DNA of 64,000 bases from Streptomyces avicenniae (GCF_000719135.1 NZ_JOEK01000009.1:372001-436000); one strand, 5' to 3'. Numbered from the stretch's first letter, positions 42,289-51,884 are shown. Numbers and translations are program-made. The notes: generated by a model not told the origin, from the sequence alone.

Positions 42289-43872
42289 ATGCGGCGCGGC
42301 ACACGCTCATCTGCGTTCTTTGACCACATAGTTGTCGGCGCCGGGTCAACGGGCGCGGTGATCGCCGCCCGGCTGGCCGAGCGGACCGACCGCCGCGTCC
42401 TGCTGATCGAGGCCGGACCGGACTACCACGGCCGTGCCCTTCCGGCGGAGCTTGAGGACGGGCGGACACCGTCGTTGGGGTCCCACGACTGGGGATACAC
42501 CGTCCAGGGCCCCGGCGAGAGCGAGTTCTGGCTCCCCCGCGGCAAGGTCGTCGGCGGCTGTTCGAGTATCAACACCTGCATCGCGCTCCGGCCGGAGCCC
42601 GGCGACTTCGACGACTGGCCGTCGGGCCGGACGAGCTGGTCGTGGGAAGAGGTGCTGGACGGGTTCATCGCCGTGGAGACCGACATCGACCAGGCCGGCG
42701 ACCACCACGGCGGTCACGGCCCGCTCCGGCTCGCCCGGATACCGAGCGAGCGGATGACCCCGCTGTCCCGAGCCTTCGCCGAGGCGTGCCGGCAGGCCGG
42801 ATTCGACAGCATCGCCGACCACAACGAGCCCGGCAGCACCGGCGTGGGCGCCCTCCCGTTGAACGTTGACGGTTCGCTGCGCCGGATCTCGACGGCGGGG
42901 GCCTTTCTCGAGCCGGCTCGGCAGCGAGCCAACCTCACCGTCATGCCGGACACCCTGGTGGACTCCGTCCTGTTCGCCGGATCGCGGGCGGTCGGCGTGC
43001 GGGTCGTCTCCGATGGACGGGAGCGCGACATCGGTGCGGCTGAGGTGACGCTCTCCGCAGGTGCGATCGGCAGCCCGGCGATCCTGCTGCGATCCGGCAT
43101 CGGCAAGGCCGAGGACCTGCGCACGCTCGGGATCGACGTCGTCGCCGACCTCCCAGCCGTCGGCCGGAACCTCGCGGACCACTCGCAGGTACCGCTGATC
43201 TGCGCCCCGCCGCCGGGCGCGGTGGACCTCTCCGCACCCTGCGCCGAGGTCCTGCTGCGTTACCGCGCGCAGGGCTCGACCATGGCGAACGACATGCAGC
43301 TGTGCTTGCTCAACCATGTCGAGATGAGCAAGTACATGCCGAGCCGAGCCGCCTCCGTACGAGGCAGCCACGCCTTCGTGATCACCGCGAATCTGATGGG
43401 GCCGGAATCGCGGGGCACCGTGCGGCTGGCCTCTCGCGATCCCCGTGAGCACCCCTCGGTGCACCTCGACTACCTCGCGGCGGCATCCGATCGGGCCCGT
43501 CTCCGCGACGGCCTGCGCCTGGCGCGGCGCATAGCCGACGGCCCGGGGATCGGTCGGTTCATCGAAGGACTCGTGGACATCGGCGACTGGTCCGTGGACG
43601 ACGACGCGAGCACCGACCGCTACATCGCGACGCACATACAGACGGCGCACCACCCCAGCGGCACCGCGGCCATGGCGTCGGGCGCCGCCACAGGCGTCGT
43701 GGACAGCGAATGCCAGGTCTTCGGCACGGACGGGCTCCGTGTCGCGGATGCCTCGGTCATTCCTTCATCGGTGCGGGCCAACACCAACCTGACCTGCATC
43801 ATGATCGGCGAACGGGTCGCCGGATCGTTGTCCGGAACCGCACAGAAGAAGTGGACTGTGGACGCGGTCTGA
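42289..43872 (+). CDS. GMC-family FAD oxidoreductase
   Basis: 527 residues, full-length GMC fold. It has the dinucleotide motif IVVGAGSTGAVIAARLAE, LPRGKVVGGCSSINTCIALRP (GMC signature 1), the second signature GAIGSPAILLRSGIG, and C-terminal active-site elements HHPSGTAAM (His) and RANTNLTCIMIGER (Asn). GMC enzymes oxidise alcohols such as choline, glucose or aryl alcohols to aldehydes with O2. GGGGAGAG supports the ATG at 42289. In this cluster it is a tailoring oxidase candidate under the shared palindromic promoter. Confidence 0.92.
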   Translation: MRRGTRSSAFFDHIVVGAGSTGAVIAARLAERTDRRVLLIEAGPDYHGRALPAELEDGRTPSLGSHDWGYTVQGPGESEFWLPRGKVVGGCSSINTCIALRPEPGDFDDWPSGRTSWSWEEVLDGFIAVETDIDQAGDHHGGHGPLRLARIPSERMTPLSRAFAEACRQAGFDSIADHNEPGSTGVGALPLNVDGSLRRISTAGAFLEPARQRANLTVMPDTLVDSVLFAGSRAVGVRVVSDGRERDIGAAEVTLSAGAIGSPAILLRSGIGKAEDLRTLGIDVVADLPAVGRNLADHSQVPLICAPPPGAVDLSAPCAEVLLRYRAQGSTMANDMQLCLLNHVEMSKYMPSRAASVRGSHAFVITANLMGPESRGTVRLASRDPREHPSVHLDYLAAASDRARLRDGLRLARRIADGPGIGRFIEGLVDIGDWSVDDDASTDRYIATHIQTAHHPSGTAAMASGAATGVVDSECQVFGTDGLRVADASVIPSSVRANTNLTCIMIGERVAGSLSGTAQKKWTVDAV

Positions 43873-43875
43873 GGT

Positions 43876-44086
43876 CACCCGCGTCCCCGAGGGCTTCCTG
43901 GTACAGGAGAACGTCATGGTCCGGCTCGCGGAGGACCAGGCGGGGCCACCGCGGCACCGGCTGCTGCACGAGCGCGGTGATACGACCGTAGCGACGGTCC
44001 GCCGGATCGCCGACGCGCTGGGCCCTCCAGATGCGGTGATGGGCTACTGCGGCCTCATGGCCGCGGACGGGGCGCCGAGCAGCTGA
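43876..44086 (+). pseudogene. Fragment resembling a fumarase/adenylosuccinate-lyase-family C-terminus
   Basis: The frame GFLVQENVMVRLAEDQAGPPRHRLLHE followed by RIADAL resembles the 'L..AE.VM..LA...GR.RAH.LV.E' helix of 3-carboxymuconate cycloisomerase/adenylosuccinate lyase proteins. It has no start region or catalytic loop, so if real it is a relic. It lies immediately after the GMC gene. Confidence 0.3.
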
Positions 44087-44185
44087 TCCGCGCACCGACC
44101 ACGACCTTCCGGATTCCAGCGACCCTCGCGTGAGCGACACGAGCAGAGGAGTGGGGGCGCAGGCTGCGGGCGCGGGAGGCGATCC

Positions 44186-44935
44186 TCAAGGCGACGTCAC
44201 GAACGCCAGAGCCGCCTCGACGGCGTCCGGATGACGAAGCAGACCTGCTCGGTCACACTTCACTCGCACCAACCGCGTTTGAGGAGCGCCTTCCCATGGC
44301 CCGCAGTACGGATGATCCTCGGACACGACATGGAGAAGACGTCCACCCCATGAAGGGCTCGCGGAATGGTGCGCCGCGACAAGGTAGACGAGATAGTCGA
44401 GGACAGACCGCATGATCTGTCCTCGATAGTGAGTCAGCTCCTCCTCAGTGAACCCCTCCGCGGTCAGACTTCTGGTCACACGATCGGCCAGATCTCTTTC
44501 GAGAGCGCCGACCAGGGCGCGCGGATCGTCCAGGAGCTCCGACAGTAGGGATGCACTCAACGGGGCGCTTGACACCTGTTCTTCCACCTGGGCGATACAC
44601 GCCACGTATGCCTGCCATAGCGTCTCTGGTTCACATGGGTCGGCGTCGAAGAAGACCACCGGCAACGGACCATCACCCCGCTCCAGCATCAGCTGTGCCA
44701 CTTCTTGGGCAATTGGCGCAGCTGCGCAGTACGCGAATATGGCGCGCACCCCGTGGTCACTGAGAGGTGACAGGGAAAGCAGTTCCGCGGCATATTCTCT
44801 GGCACTGAGACGCGTCGGAAGCGAGTCGCCCATGAGCGGAACCACCTCGATGCCGAAGTCCGACATACGCAGGTCGGCGATTCTTGCTTCGGCCCGCCGC
44901 CCGGGAAAGTCCAGGCTGACCACTCTGGTTGTCAT
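44186..44935 (-). CDS. Alpha/beta-hydrolase, type II thioesterase-like, Cys nucleophile
   Basis: 249 residues. The length, the MTTRVVSLDFPGRRAEARIADL start, the AREYAAELLSLSPL cap entry, and the elbow RAIFAYCAAAPIAQEVAQLML, where GxSxG is AYCAA, suggest a divergent thioesterase with Cys in place of Ser. A late EDHPYCGP may supply the His. It is 58 bp downstream of the A-T NRPS gene in the same operon. It could offload or proofread the chain; activity is uncertain because the elbow glycines are also lost. Confidence 0.5.
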   Translation of the reverse strand: MTTRVVSLDFPGRRAEARIADLRMSDFGIEVVPLMGDSLPTRLSAREYAAELLSLSPLSDHGVRAIFAYCAAAPIAQEVAQLMLERGDGPLPVVFFDADPCEPETLWQAYVACIAQVEEQVSSAPLSASLLSELLDDPRALVGALERDLADRVTRSLTAEGFTEEELTHYRGQIMRSVLDYLVYLVAAHHSASPSWGGRLLHVVSEDHPYCGPWEGAPQTRLVRVKCDRAGLLRHPDAVEAALAFVTSP

Positions 44936-44993
44936 TCCAGTTCCATTCTCCGCACCGTACTCGATGTCTCCTCGTAATGAGGCGCCACGCGCC

Positions 44994-47438
44994 CTAGAGA
45001 ACCTTCCGTGACAGAATCTCGGTGAGACCCGATATCGTCGGATCGGCGGAGAAGTCCCTCGTGGAAATATCGACTCCGAAGACGGGCTTGAGGCGGTTCA
45101 GCATCACCACGGCCTTCAGGGAGTTTCCTCCGACGTCGAAGAAGCTGTCCTCACATCCGACCCACTCCAGGCTCAGCATGCTTCTCCACAGCTCGGCGAG
45201 GGCCAGCTCCATGGCGGTGCTGGGAGTGGTCCCACCGGCCCTCGCCGCGCGATCCGCGGGTGAGGGAGGCGGCAGAATCTGCCGGTCGAGCTTGCCCGAA
45301 GGACCGAGGGGGAACGCGTCCATACGGACGTAGGCTGACGGGTGCATGTACTCAGGAAGGTACTGACCGGCATGAGCGGCCAGGGCCTTCACGGATATGT
45401 CATCTCCTACGAAGTAGGCGACCAGTTCGTTTCCACCCGTACTGTCCTCACGGGCCAGGACCGCACAACGTCGAACGCCTGGAAGACGTTCGAGAACCGC
45501 TTCGACCTCCCCCGGTTCGACTCGACATCCACGGATCTTGATCTGCGTGTCGGAACGGCCGAGGAAGGAAATGATCCCCTGCTCGTCAACGAGCGCGAGG
45601 TCGCCGGTGAGGTAGATCAGCTCACCCGGGAAAGCCGGGTAAGGATGCGCCACAAATCGCTCGGCGGTGAGATCCGGGTTGTTCAGATACCCCTTGGCCA
45701 ACCCTCCGGCTCCGGAGACTCCCACCTGTCCGACAACTCCTGGCGGCACCAGATTGAGCGCGTTGTCGAGGACGAAGAGTCGGTACACGCCCATTTGCTT
45801 GCCGATCGGGACACCGTGCACCGACTCATGACTCGATCCCGTCCAGGCAGCCACCTCCGATGTCTCGGTCTGCCCGTACAGGTTGTGGAACTCGGCGCTG
45901 AAGTGCTGAGTGAAGCGATCCAGCAGTGAGGTGGACACGGCCTCTCCGGAGAGGTATATCCATCGAAGGTCGGGATACACCCGCGGCTGCGCATAGTCGA
46001 GAAATGCGCTCAGCATGGAGGGGATGAAATGTGCCGCGACAAGGCCGGGCGTGCTCAGCAGTCGGCCAAGGTAGTCGATGTCCACCTCGCCGCGAGGAAG
46101 TGCCATCTGGATGGTTGCACCCACGCTGAGCGGCCCGAAGATCTCCCAGATCGACACATCGAAAATCAAGGGCGTCTTGAGAAGAACGGACTCGCCCTCG
46201 TTGACAGGAAACCGCTGCGCCAGGGACTCGATGCGCCCGGCGGCACAGCGATGGTCGATGACGACACCCTTCGGCTCGCCTGTCGATCCGGAGGTGAAGT
46301 AGATGTAGGCAGTGTCGTCCAAGCCGACCTCGATCGGCGCAGGACGCGTGGCTGAGCCAGTGCCGTCGATCTGCAGGAGCATGGCCCCACTGCTCTCGAG
46401 CAGGGGGTCGAACTCCTCCTCGGTGATGATCGCGGCCAACTCGCCACTCGATACGATCGATTGAATACGTCCAACAGGCAGACTGGGATCGAGCGGGACG
46501 AATGCCGCGCCCGCCTTCAGTGTCGCCAGAACAGCGACAACAAGGTCCGGCGAACGTTCCATGCAGATGCCGACGGCCTGTGCGACACCGATCCCCGCGC
46601 CGGTGAGTGACTGAGCCACGCGATTGGCCCTTTGCTCAAGCTCACCATAAGTGACGGCAACGTCGCCGAATCGAATCGCCATAAGATCGGGGTGATTCCG
46701 TGCGACTGATTCGAAAGGCCGATGAATTGGCTGAAGATCGGGATACACATCGAAGGTCGAGTTGATGACAGCTGCACACCCCTCCTCCTCATCGCCGGAG
46801 AGCATACGCAAATCATCAATGCGTGCGTGTGTCCGCTTCACGGCATCCTCAAGCAACGCACGGAACGATCGCAGCCAGCGATGAGGGCCGATGCCCGAGA
46901 ATGAACGCCTGTCGCAGTCGGGATCCAGCAGCATCGCCACTTCTCTCGAACCAACCGTACAGGTGGCGCCTGGCAGCTTTCCACGGCCAGGAATATTCAC
47001 CGATTCGACAGAAAGGCCGGGAAGCGCTATGTCCGGATCATGTGCGTCCAGGTCGGTGACAGCGAATCTGAGCGGGAATTGATGGGACGCCTCATCGCCC
47101 GTGCCGGAGTACGACTTTCGATGCTTGATGACCTCGCCGAGCGATACTGCCGTCTTCTTCAGGAAGTCCTTGAAAGTAACTTCCGGAGAAAGAGGTACTC
47201 GGAATGGGATCGTTGCAGTACGGCCACCGACGACTGCACCGGAATCAGACGGACGTTCGTCGAGGACCAGACCGACAGTGACCAGGTCCTCTCGGGTGTG
47301 GCGATAATGCGTTGCCATGAAGGCCGAGAGAAGAACGACGAAGTCCGAGGTGCCCTGACGCTCCGCCAGAACGTGCAGGGCATCGGTCGTCGCAGGGTCG
47401 AGCTCCAGGCTCTCGACGGCGTCGCATTCATCGGACAT
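44994..47438 (-). CDS. NRPS protein: half-condensation relic, adenylation, carrier (A-T)
   Basis: 814 residues from the ATG at 47438 (GGTGGGGG upstream). Residues ~15-210 are like the C-terminal half of a condensation domain (TSDFVVLLSAFMATHYRHT, TIPFRVPLSPEVTFKDFL), with no HHxxxDG. The A domain has YIYFTSGSTGEPKGV, FDVSIWEIF, NLYGQTETS, YLTGDLA, GRSDTQIKIRGCRVEPGEVE and SGKLDR. The carrier has FFDVGGNSL (Ser773). My hand-read code D-V-W-H-Y-S-L-E-V is close to serine codes (DVWHLSLIDK). Works with an external condensation protein. Confidence 0.88.
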   Translation of the reverse strand: MSDECDAVESLELDPATTDALHVLAERQGTSDFVVLLSAFMATHYRHTREDLVTVGLVLDERPSDSGAVVGGRTATIPFRVPLSPEVTFKDFLKKTAVSLGEVIKHRKSYSGTGDEASHQFPLRFAVTDLDAHDPDIALPGLSVESVNIPGRGKLPGATCTVGSREVAMLLDPDCDRRSFSGIGPHRWLRSFRALLEDAVKRTHARIDDLRMLSGDEEEGCAAVINSTFDVYPDLQPIHRPFESVARNHPDLMAIRFGDVAVTYGELEQRANRVAQSLTGAGIGVAQAVGICMERSPDLVVAVLATLKAGAAFVPLDPSLPVGRIQSIVSSGELAAIITEEEFDPLLESSGAMLLQIDGTGSATRPAPIEVGLDDTAYIYFTSGSTGEPKGVVIDHRCAAGRIESLAQRFPVNEGESVLLKTPLIFDVSIWEIFGPLSVGATIQMALPRGEVDIDYLGRLLSTPGLVAAHFIPSMLSAFLDYAQPRVYPDLRWIYLSGEAVSTSLLDRFTQHFSAEFHNLYGQTETSEVAAWTGSSHESVHGVPIGKQMGVYRLFVLDNALNLVPPGVVGQVGVSGAGGLAKGYLNNPDLTAERFVAHPYPAFPGELIYLTGDLALVDEQGIISFLGRSDTQIKIRGCRVEPGEVEAVLERLPGVRRCAVLAREDSTGGNELVAYFVGDDISVKALAAHAGQYLPEYMHPSAYVRMDAFPLGPSGKLDRQILPPPSPADRAARAGGTTPSTAMELALAELWRSMLSLEWVGCEDSFFDVGGNSLKAVVMLNRLKPVFGVDISTRDFSADPTISGLTEILSRKVL

Positions 47439-47551
47439 AGATACCCCCACCGCAGTTTTGGTCATATCCGTCACAGGCAGCTGACCACATGGAAGCTGGG
47501 CCGCATTCCCTCGGTAGATGAACACGACTTCACGAGGAAAGTTTTTTGCCG

Positions 47552-48367
47552 CTATCCACGGGACGGGGCGGTGAGGCTCCCCTCCAAGGGTTCGAGAGGA
47601 GAGAAGTCCCTGCCCACCAGCCACTCTGGGCGTGGGCTGGGAGCCGGGAGAGCGTTACTGACGGCGTTGTAGCTCAGGAGAAGCAAGGATCGATCGATCG
47701 GCGACATATTCTGTGCCGAGCCATGGGGAATGCTGCAGTGGAACCAGAGCAAGGAGCCCCGCGGGCCTTTGGGGGCGACGAGGCCGTGCTGGTCAACCAG
47801 CGCTTGCATCTCCTCAGAATCCTCAAGGGAGTACTTGAGTTTATTGGTCAACGTTGACTCCCACCCCTCGGTCTGGGGAGGAGTGTTGATGAGACCCTCC
47901 GCATGACCGCCGGGAACAACGATCAGGGGTCCGTTGAATTCTGTCACCTCGTCAAGAAAAACACCGACAGTGAGCGCGCGCGGCTCGGGCATCTGGTCTT
48001 CGTTGTGCCAGAACATGAAGTCCTGGTGCCATCGCCAGATCTCGCCCTGGAAGGCCCGCTTCTTGTTGATCTTGAACTGATGGACATACACGTCCTCATT
48101 CAGCAGCTGTCGAGCAACTCCCAACATCTGCGGAGTACGGACGAACTGTGAGAATACGTCGTTGTGGAGATGAGAACCGTGGACACGATAGGGGAGCCCG
48201 GTGGCAGCCTCGACGGTCCGCCTCGGCGAATCCTGGGAAAGCTCTTTCTCGGCCTCGCTCCTCAGCAGCTCGATGTCGCTTGCTTCGAGGGCACCGGGCT
48301 GAAAGAGAAAGCCAGTTCGCCGGTAATCTTCGATCTGCCGAGAAGTGAGGAGATCGCGATCCTGCAT
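47552..48367 (-). CDS. Fe(II)/2-oxoglutarate dioxygenase, phytanoyl-CoA/ectoine-hydroxylase-like
   Basis: 271 residues from the ATG at 48367, which has GGAGG five bases upstream. The facial triad is complete: His114-x-Asp116 in WRWHQDFMFWH and His215 in SIPHGSAQN, with Arg226 for 2-oxoglutarate. YVHQFKINKK and VFLDEVTEFNGPLIVVPGGHAEG are like EctD and free-amino-acid hydroxylases. It probably hydroxylates an amino acid or carrier-bound residue; the resulting alcohol could be the carbamoylation site. Confidence 0.88.
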   Translation of the reverse strand: MQDRDLLTSRQIEDYRRTGFLFQPGALEASDIELLRSEAEKELSQDSPRRTVEAATGLPYRVHGSHLHNDVFSQFVRTPQMLGVARQLLNEDVYVHQFKINKKRAFQGEIWRWHQDFMFWHNEDQMPEPRALTVGVFLDEVTEFNGPLIVVPGGHAEGLINTPPQTEGWESTLTNKLKYSLEDSEEMQALVDQHGLVAPKGPRGSLLWFHCSIPHGSAQNMSPIDRSLLLLSYNAVSNALPAPSPRPEWLVGRDFSPLEPLEGSLTAPSRG

Positions 48368-48422
48368 TCTTGCCTCCATGGAAGAGTTTTTCGGTTCACA
48401 GTGGGACGAGCCCGAGGGAGCC

Positions 48423-49424
48423 TCACGAACCATTCGAGGTGAATTTCGACCACGCCATACGCAGGACCTGAACGGAGTGGAACAGGTCGTCCTTGCTCCC
48501 CTCATCGAGGATGAAGGTTGAGGCGCCGAGCTGCATATACCGCAGCAGGTAGGCCATCGTCTCCGCGTAGTCGCCGACGACATACGGACAGAACGTCTTG
48601 TATGCCCGGAAGGGATACATCCAGTAGTTGCCTATGGGAGCGCTCTCCTCAAGGGCATCCTCCGAGAGCTGACGATGCCAGTGGGATTCGACCGACCTGG
48701 CGGCGAGATCATGTACATCCTCACCGAACAGATCGACAGGGAACCGCTCGTAGGCCAGCCGCCAGGCGGCGTTCGCATCCTCTCGAGCGATGATTCCCAG
48801 TCGAAACCCGATGTCCGCGGAGATGGATCCCTCGGCATATTCGCTCGGCTCTCGTGGATAGCTCAACCGCGTCGCACCGAGTTTCTTCTGTACTCGGATG
48901 CAGTCCTCCGACACCCCTGATACGAAGAGGTGCGGCTCCAGGCCGGCCACCGGTGGAGGGGACGGACGGAGCCCGTCCAGACGGTAGTACTCGCCGAGGT
49001 ACTTCATCGGCCGTTCCGCTGACGTCAGCTCGGCGATGATGGCACCGAACTCCGCGAGCCGGTCGTATCGCTGCCCGTGGTCCAGGTCGCAGCCGATCTC
49101 CCTCAGGTGCCTGGAGAAACCTCCGGTCACCAGATTCAAAGCGACGCGCCGACCGCGGCCAGCGGCTATGGAATTGATGCTCTTCGCGACGGACACGGGG
49201 TGCTGGTAGACAGGATTCGCCGCAATGAGCGGGACCAGGCCGTGCGACTTCTCCAGGACCCGGCCAGCGATCATCCATGGGTCGAACGAGGTGTTGTCCG
49301 CGAAGATCAGCATCCCGTCGCAACCCAGCTCTTCGGTCCACACGATGACGTCGTCGAGATACCGGAGCGGCTCTTCGCTGGATTCACCCATCGGCCATGG
49401 GGTGGAGGTGTAGATCGTCAGCAT
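48423..49424 (-). CDS. LLM-class FMNH2-dependent monooxygenase (SsuD-like)
   Basis: 333 residues. It has the alkanesulfonate-monooxygenase-like layout: MLIFADNTSFDPWMIAGRVLEKSHGLVPLIA, VSVAKSINSIAAGRGRRVALNLVTGGF, and YLRYMQLGASTFILDEGS-type C-terminus. NLVTGG is characteristic of the SsuD branch. It would need a flavin reductase from elsewhere. Being between the carrier proteins and the Fe/2OG gene in the operon, it may oxygenate a carrier-bound intermediate, for example by N-hydroxylation or Baeyer-Villiger-type chemistry. Confidence 0.85.
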   Translation of the reverse strand: MLTIYTSTPWPMGESSEEPLRYLDDVIVWTEELGCDGMLIFADNTSFDPWMIAGRVLEKSHGLVPLIAANPVYQHPVSVAKSINSIAAGRGRRVALNLVTGGFSRHLREIGCDLDHGQRYDRLAEFGAIIAELTSAERPMKYLGEYYRLDGLRPSPPPVAGLEPHLFVSGVSEDCIRVQKKLGATRLSYPREPSEYAEGSISADIGFRLGIIAREDANAAWRLAYERFPVDLFGEDVHDLAARSVESHWHRQLSEDALEESAPIGNYWMYPFRAYKTFCPYVVGDYAETMAYLLRYMQLGASTFILDEGSKDDLFHSVQVLRMAWSKFTSNGS

Positions 49425-49643
49425 GAGCCCGCTCTCGGTATGTGATGTCAGTGCCTGATGCTCAGCCGGCCAGTGAGCACAACATTCCGGGGTTCTCCTC
49501 GGGGATGGGGCGGACGTGCGGGCCGACGGATCAGGCGGGGGGTGGCGTCTGCGGAGGATGCGGCGGTCGCGGTGGCGCATTCGACCTGATCGCGGGACGT
49601 GCCGAGCGGCTGCCGACCCGGTCGGTGAGGACGAGCCGGCACC

Positions 49644-49889
49644 TCACGACGCCACGGCGCTGACCAGCGACCAGAGTGCGCCAGGCGTGCTGAAGCTCTC
49701 GAAGTTCAGCTCGCCCTCGGGAATCGAGATCCCGTAGGCCGCTTCGATGTTCAACAGGAGTTCGACGGCGGCGAGGGAGGTCAGACCGGCGGCCCTGGTG
49801 TCCAGATCCGGGGTCAGCTCCTGGTCGTCCGGCAGGTCACGCAGCGCCGCGCGCAGCAGCGACTCGAAGCGTTGATCCCAGGTGTGCAC
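49644..49889 (-). CDS. Free-standing acyl/peptidyl carrier protein 1
   Basis: 81 residues from a GTG at 49889. A four-helix carrier fold with the phosphopantetheine site AAGLTSLAAVELL (Ser38). The motif is of the ACP type (x-SL) rather than GGxS. It lies eight bases after the next carrier gene and upstream of the LLM gene. Substrate of the SerRS-like ligase across the divergent promoter, or of an A domain, is plausible. Confidence 0.82.
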   Translation of the reverse strand: MHTWDQRFESLLRAALRDLPDDQELTPDLDTRAAGLTSLAAVELLLNIEAAYGISIPEGELNFESFSTPGALWSLVSAVAS

Positions 49890-49896
49890 GCCCGAC

Positions 49897-50157
49897 TCAC
49901 CCCTGCGGCTCGTGTGCGGAGGCCCCGAGGAACACGGAAAGGCTCTTCGGTGTCGCGTGCTCGAAGATCTGACGCAGGCGGAGATCCACCCCCATGACAT
50001 CGGAGACCTGGCCGACGATCTGGAGAACGTGCATCGACGTTCCACCGGCCTCGAAAAGATCCGAATTCTCGTCGAGTTCCTCCGGGTTGAGAACCTCGCG
50101 CCAGATCCCCATCAGTGCCGCTGTGCGATCCGCTTCGTTCTGGTATTCGGCCTTCAT
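49897..50157 (-). CDS. Free-standing peptidyl carrier protein 2
   Basis: 86 residues with the canonical PCP motif DLFEAGGTSMHVLQI (Ser41). First gene of the six-gene minus-strand operon carrier 2, carrier 1, LLM, Fe/2OG, A-T NRPS, thioesterase-like. Its 5' end and upstream DNA are duplicated at 19.0 kb. Divergent from the SerRS-like ligase gene, the classical partner of a free carrier protein. Confidence 0.88.
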   Translation of the reverse strand: MKAEYQNEADRTAALMGIWREVLNPEELDENSDLFEAGGTSMHVLQIVGQVSDVMGVDLRLRQIFEHATPKSLSVFLGASAHEPQG

Positions 50158-50374
50158 CCAGGAAGCTCCTCAGAGGGGCGGCGCTGCGCGGCCACCGACT
50201 GTTGCCGGAAGATCGGAATCGCGATATTCGGGCATATTGGCCTGCCTTACGGTCGGCGGCAACTGATCGGATACTAAGTCATGGGGACTCCGTCGCGATC
50301 CTCATGGATGACAGGGATCCGGGCCGTAGACGGGTACGCGCTGCCAGCTGCGGCGGCTCGCGCCCGGCACGCCG
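50081..50374. repeat. Duplicated upstream region, copy 2 (functional promoter region of the carrier operon)
   Basis: Matches 18957-19246 over ~290 bp. It includes the first ~75 bp of carrier 2, its GAGGAGC ribosome site, TTGCCGCCGACC, GGATACTAAGTCATGG and the CGCGCCCGGCACGCCG end. Plus-strand frames starting at 50281 and 19153 also align at their start (RSSWMTG.RAVD), but both run out differently, so DNA-level duplication is the simpler explanation. Confidence 0.75.
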
Positions 50375-50868
50375 AGTATCTGCTGCGGGGCCGGGGCAGA
50401 CGCGGCACCGCATGCGGGATGACGTGCCGGAATTCCCCAGCATCCTCAGCGCGGCGTCTCTGTGGCTCGCGTCAGGTGGACGTGTTCGCCCCGGTGAGCC
50501 GGGGCGCGCTGACGTGGATCCTCGACCCGTTGGACCCGCCAGGCGGCGAAGTAGTACGCGGTCGCGCTCTTCAGCGGCAGGTCGCGCGGGGATAGGCTCC
50601 CTGGCGGCCGGGGCTGCTCCGGCTCAAGCATCTGCTCGCTCGTGTCCAGGCTGAACAACTGCGATGCTCGCGATGTCAGATCTGTGGTCCTTACCGATGC
50701 TCCCGAGCTTGCCGAGTCGAACCCCATTTCCCTGGCGTTCCCTTGAAGGTGGAGAACCGGAACACCGCTTCGCGCCAGGGCGGTCCTCGTCCTGTCCCCC
50801 GGCCGACTTCAGCACCGCGCGCACGCCGTCAGCCGCGCGTGAGACTGCATGGCGAAAGGAAAAAGCTG
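50375..50868. other. Remaining upstream region of the SerRS-like ligase gene; no supported gene
   Basis: About 490 bp with open but unremarkable frames. It probably carries the plus-strand promoter of the ligase gene. AAAGGA at 50856-50861 is the ligase ribosome site. Confidence 0.4.
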
Positions 50869-51729
50869 GTGACCACCGAAGCGCGAGAAACCCTCCCGGT
50901 GCCGACCGCGGTACCTGGAGTAGCCCTCTTTCCGGCGGAATTCGAACGTGTGGTGACGCGCCTGCGCGCGGACATCGAGAAGATGGCCGAGGCCGAGGAC
51001 TTCACGGTGCTCACCGCGCCTCAGGTGCTGCCCCGTGACGTCGTCGAGCGATCCGGGTACGTGCGCGAATTTCCGAATCTGCTCGGCTCCGTGCACAACT
51101 ACGGCGGCGATGCGACCGCTTGGTTGTCCCGGCGTGCTGAGGCGGTCCCTGGCGGCATGTGGCACGACGACCAGAAGATCGCCGACGTCGTCCTCACGCC
51201 TGCGGCGTGCTACCACACCTACCCGCTCCTGGCGGGCACGACGGTGACCGCACCGGCCCGCTTCGCCGTGGAGGCGTGCTGTTACCGGCACGAGGCCAGC
51301 ACCGAGCCGGGACGGTTGCGCTCGTTCCGCATGCGGGAGCTGGTGTATGTCGGCACGGAGGACGCCTGCGTCGAGTTCCGCGACCGCTGGCAGCAGACGG
51401 TCGCGGACTGGCTGACGGGGCTGGGTCTCGACGTCGCCGTGGAGGCGGCCAACGACCCGTTCTTCGGCCCTGGGGCGAAGCTGCTCTCCGTCAACCAGCG
51501 TGCTCAGGAGCTCAAGTTCGAACTGGTGGCACCGGTGGCAGACGGCCTGCGGCAGGCCGTGGCGTCAGCCAACTGTCACAAGGACCACTTCGGTGAGACC
51601 TTCGGGATCGAGCTGCCGGACGGCAGTCCGGCACACAGCACCTGTGTCGCCTTTGGGCTCGAACGCATCGCGCTCGCGGTCGTCCACGCCAACCGCGACG
51701 GTGGGCCCGAGGACGAGTCGTACGCGTAG
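50869..51729 (+). CDS. Amino acid:[carrier protein] ligase, SerRS-like class II synthetase core
   Basis: 286 residues from a GTG at 50869. It has class II aaRS motif 2 RLRSFRMRELVYVG, motif 3 AFGLERIALAVV, and Cys residues (CCYRHEAS and CVAFG) placed like the zinc ligands of atypical SerRS. It lacks the N-terminal tRNA-binding domain, as in the stand-alone enzymes (first described in Bradyrhizobium) that adenylate glycine or alanine and load it on a free carrier protein. Two carrier genes lie just across the divergent promoter and a third at 53.9 kb. It supplies one amino acid without an A domain. Confidence 0.85.
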   Translation: MTTEARETLPVPTAVPGVALFPAEFERVVTRLRADIEKMAEAEDFTVLTAPQVLPRDVVERSGYVREFPNLLGSVHNYGGDATAWLSRRAEAVPGGMWHDDQKIADVVLTPAACYHTYPLLAGTTVTAPARFAVEACCYRHEASTEPGRLRSFRMRELVYVGTEDACVEFRDRWQQTVADWLTGLGLDVAVEAANDPFFGPGAKLLSVNQRAQELKFELVAPVADGLRQAVASANCHKDHFGETFGIELPDGSPAHSTCVAFGLERIALAVVHANRDGGPEDESYA

Positions 51730-51781
51730 GGCCGGGGACCGGCGCGGTCGCGCGCGGCTCGTATGCGCGCATCGTTCTCAG

Positions 51782-51816
51782 CCCGTGCCGACCGCGCCCT
51801 GCGCTGTCGGCACGGG
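51782..51816. terminator. Bidirectional hairpin between ligase and MbtH genes
   Basis: CCCGTGCCGAC (51782-51792) pairs perfectly with GTCGGCACGGG (51806-51816), an 11-bp stem with a 13-base loop, in the 155-bp gap between convergent genes. Confidence 0.65.
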
Positions 51817-51884
51817 GCCTACGCCGGCTACCTCAGCGTGGCGCACGTCGGCCACGGTCCTGCGGAGCTGGACTCACTCGGAGG

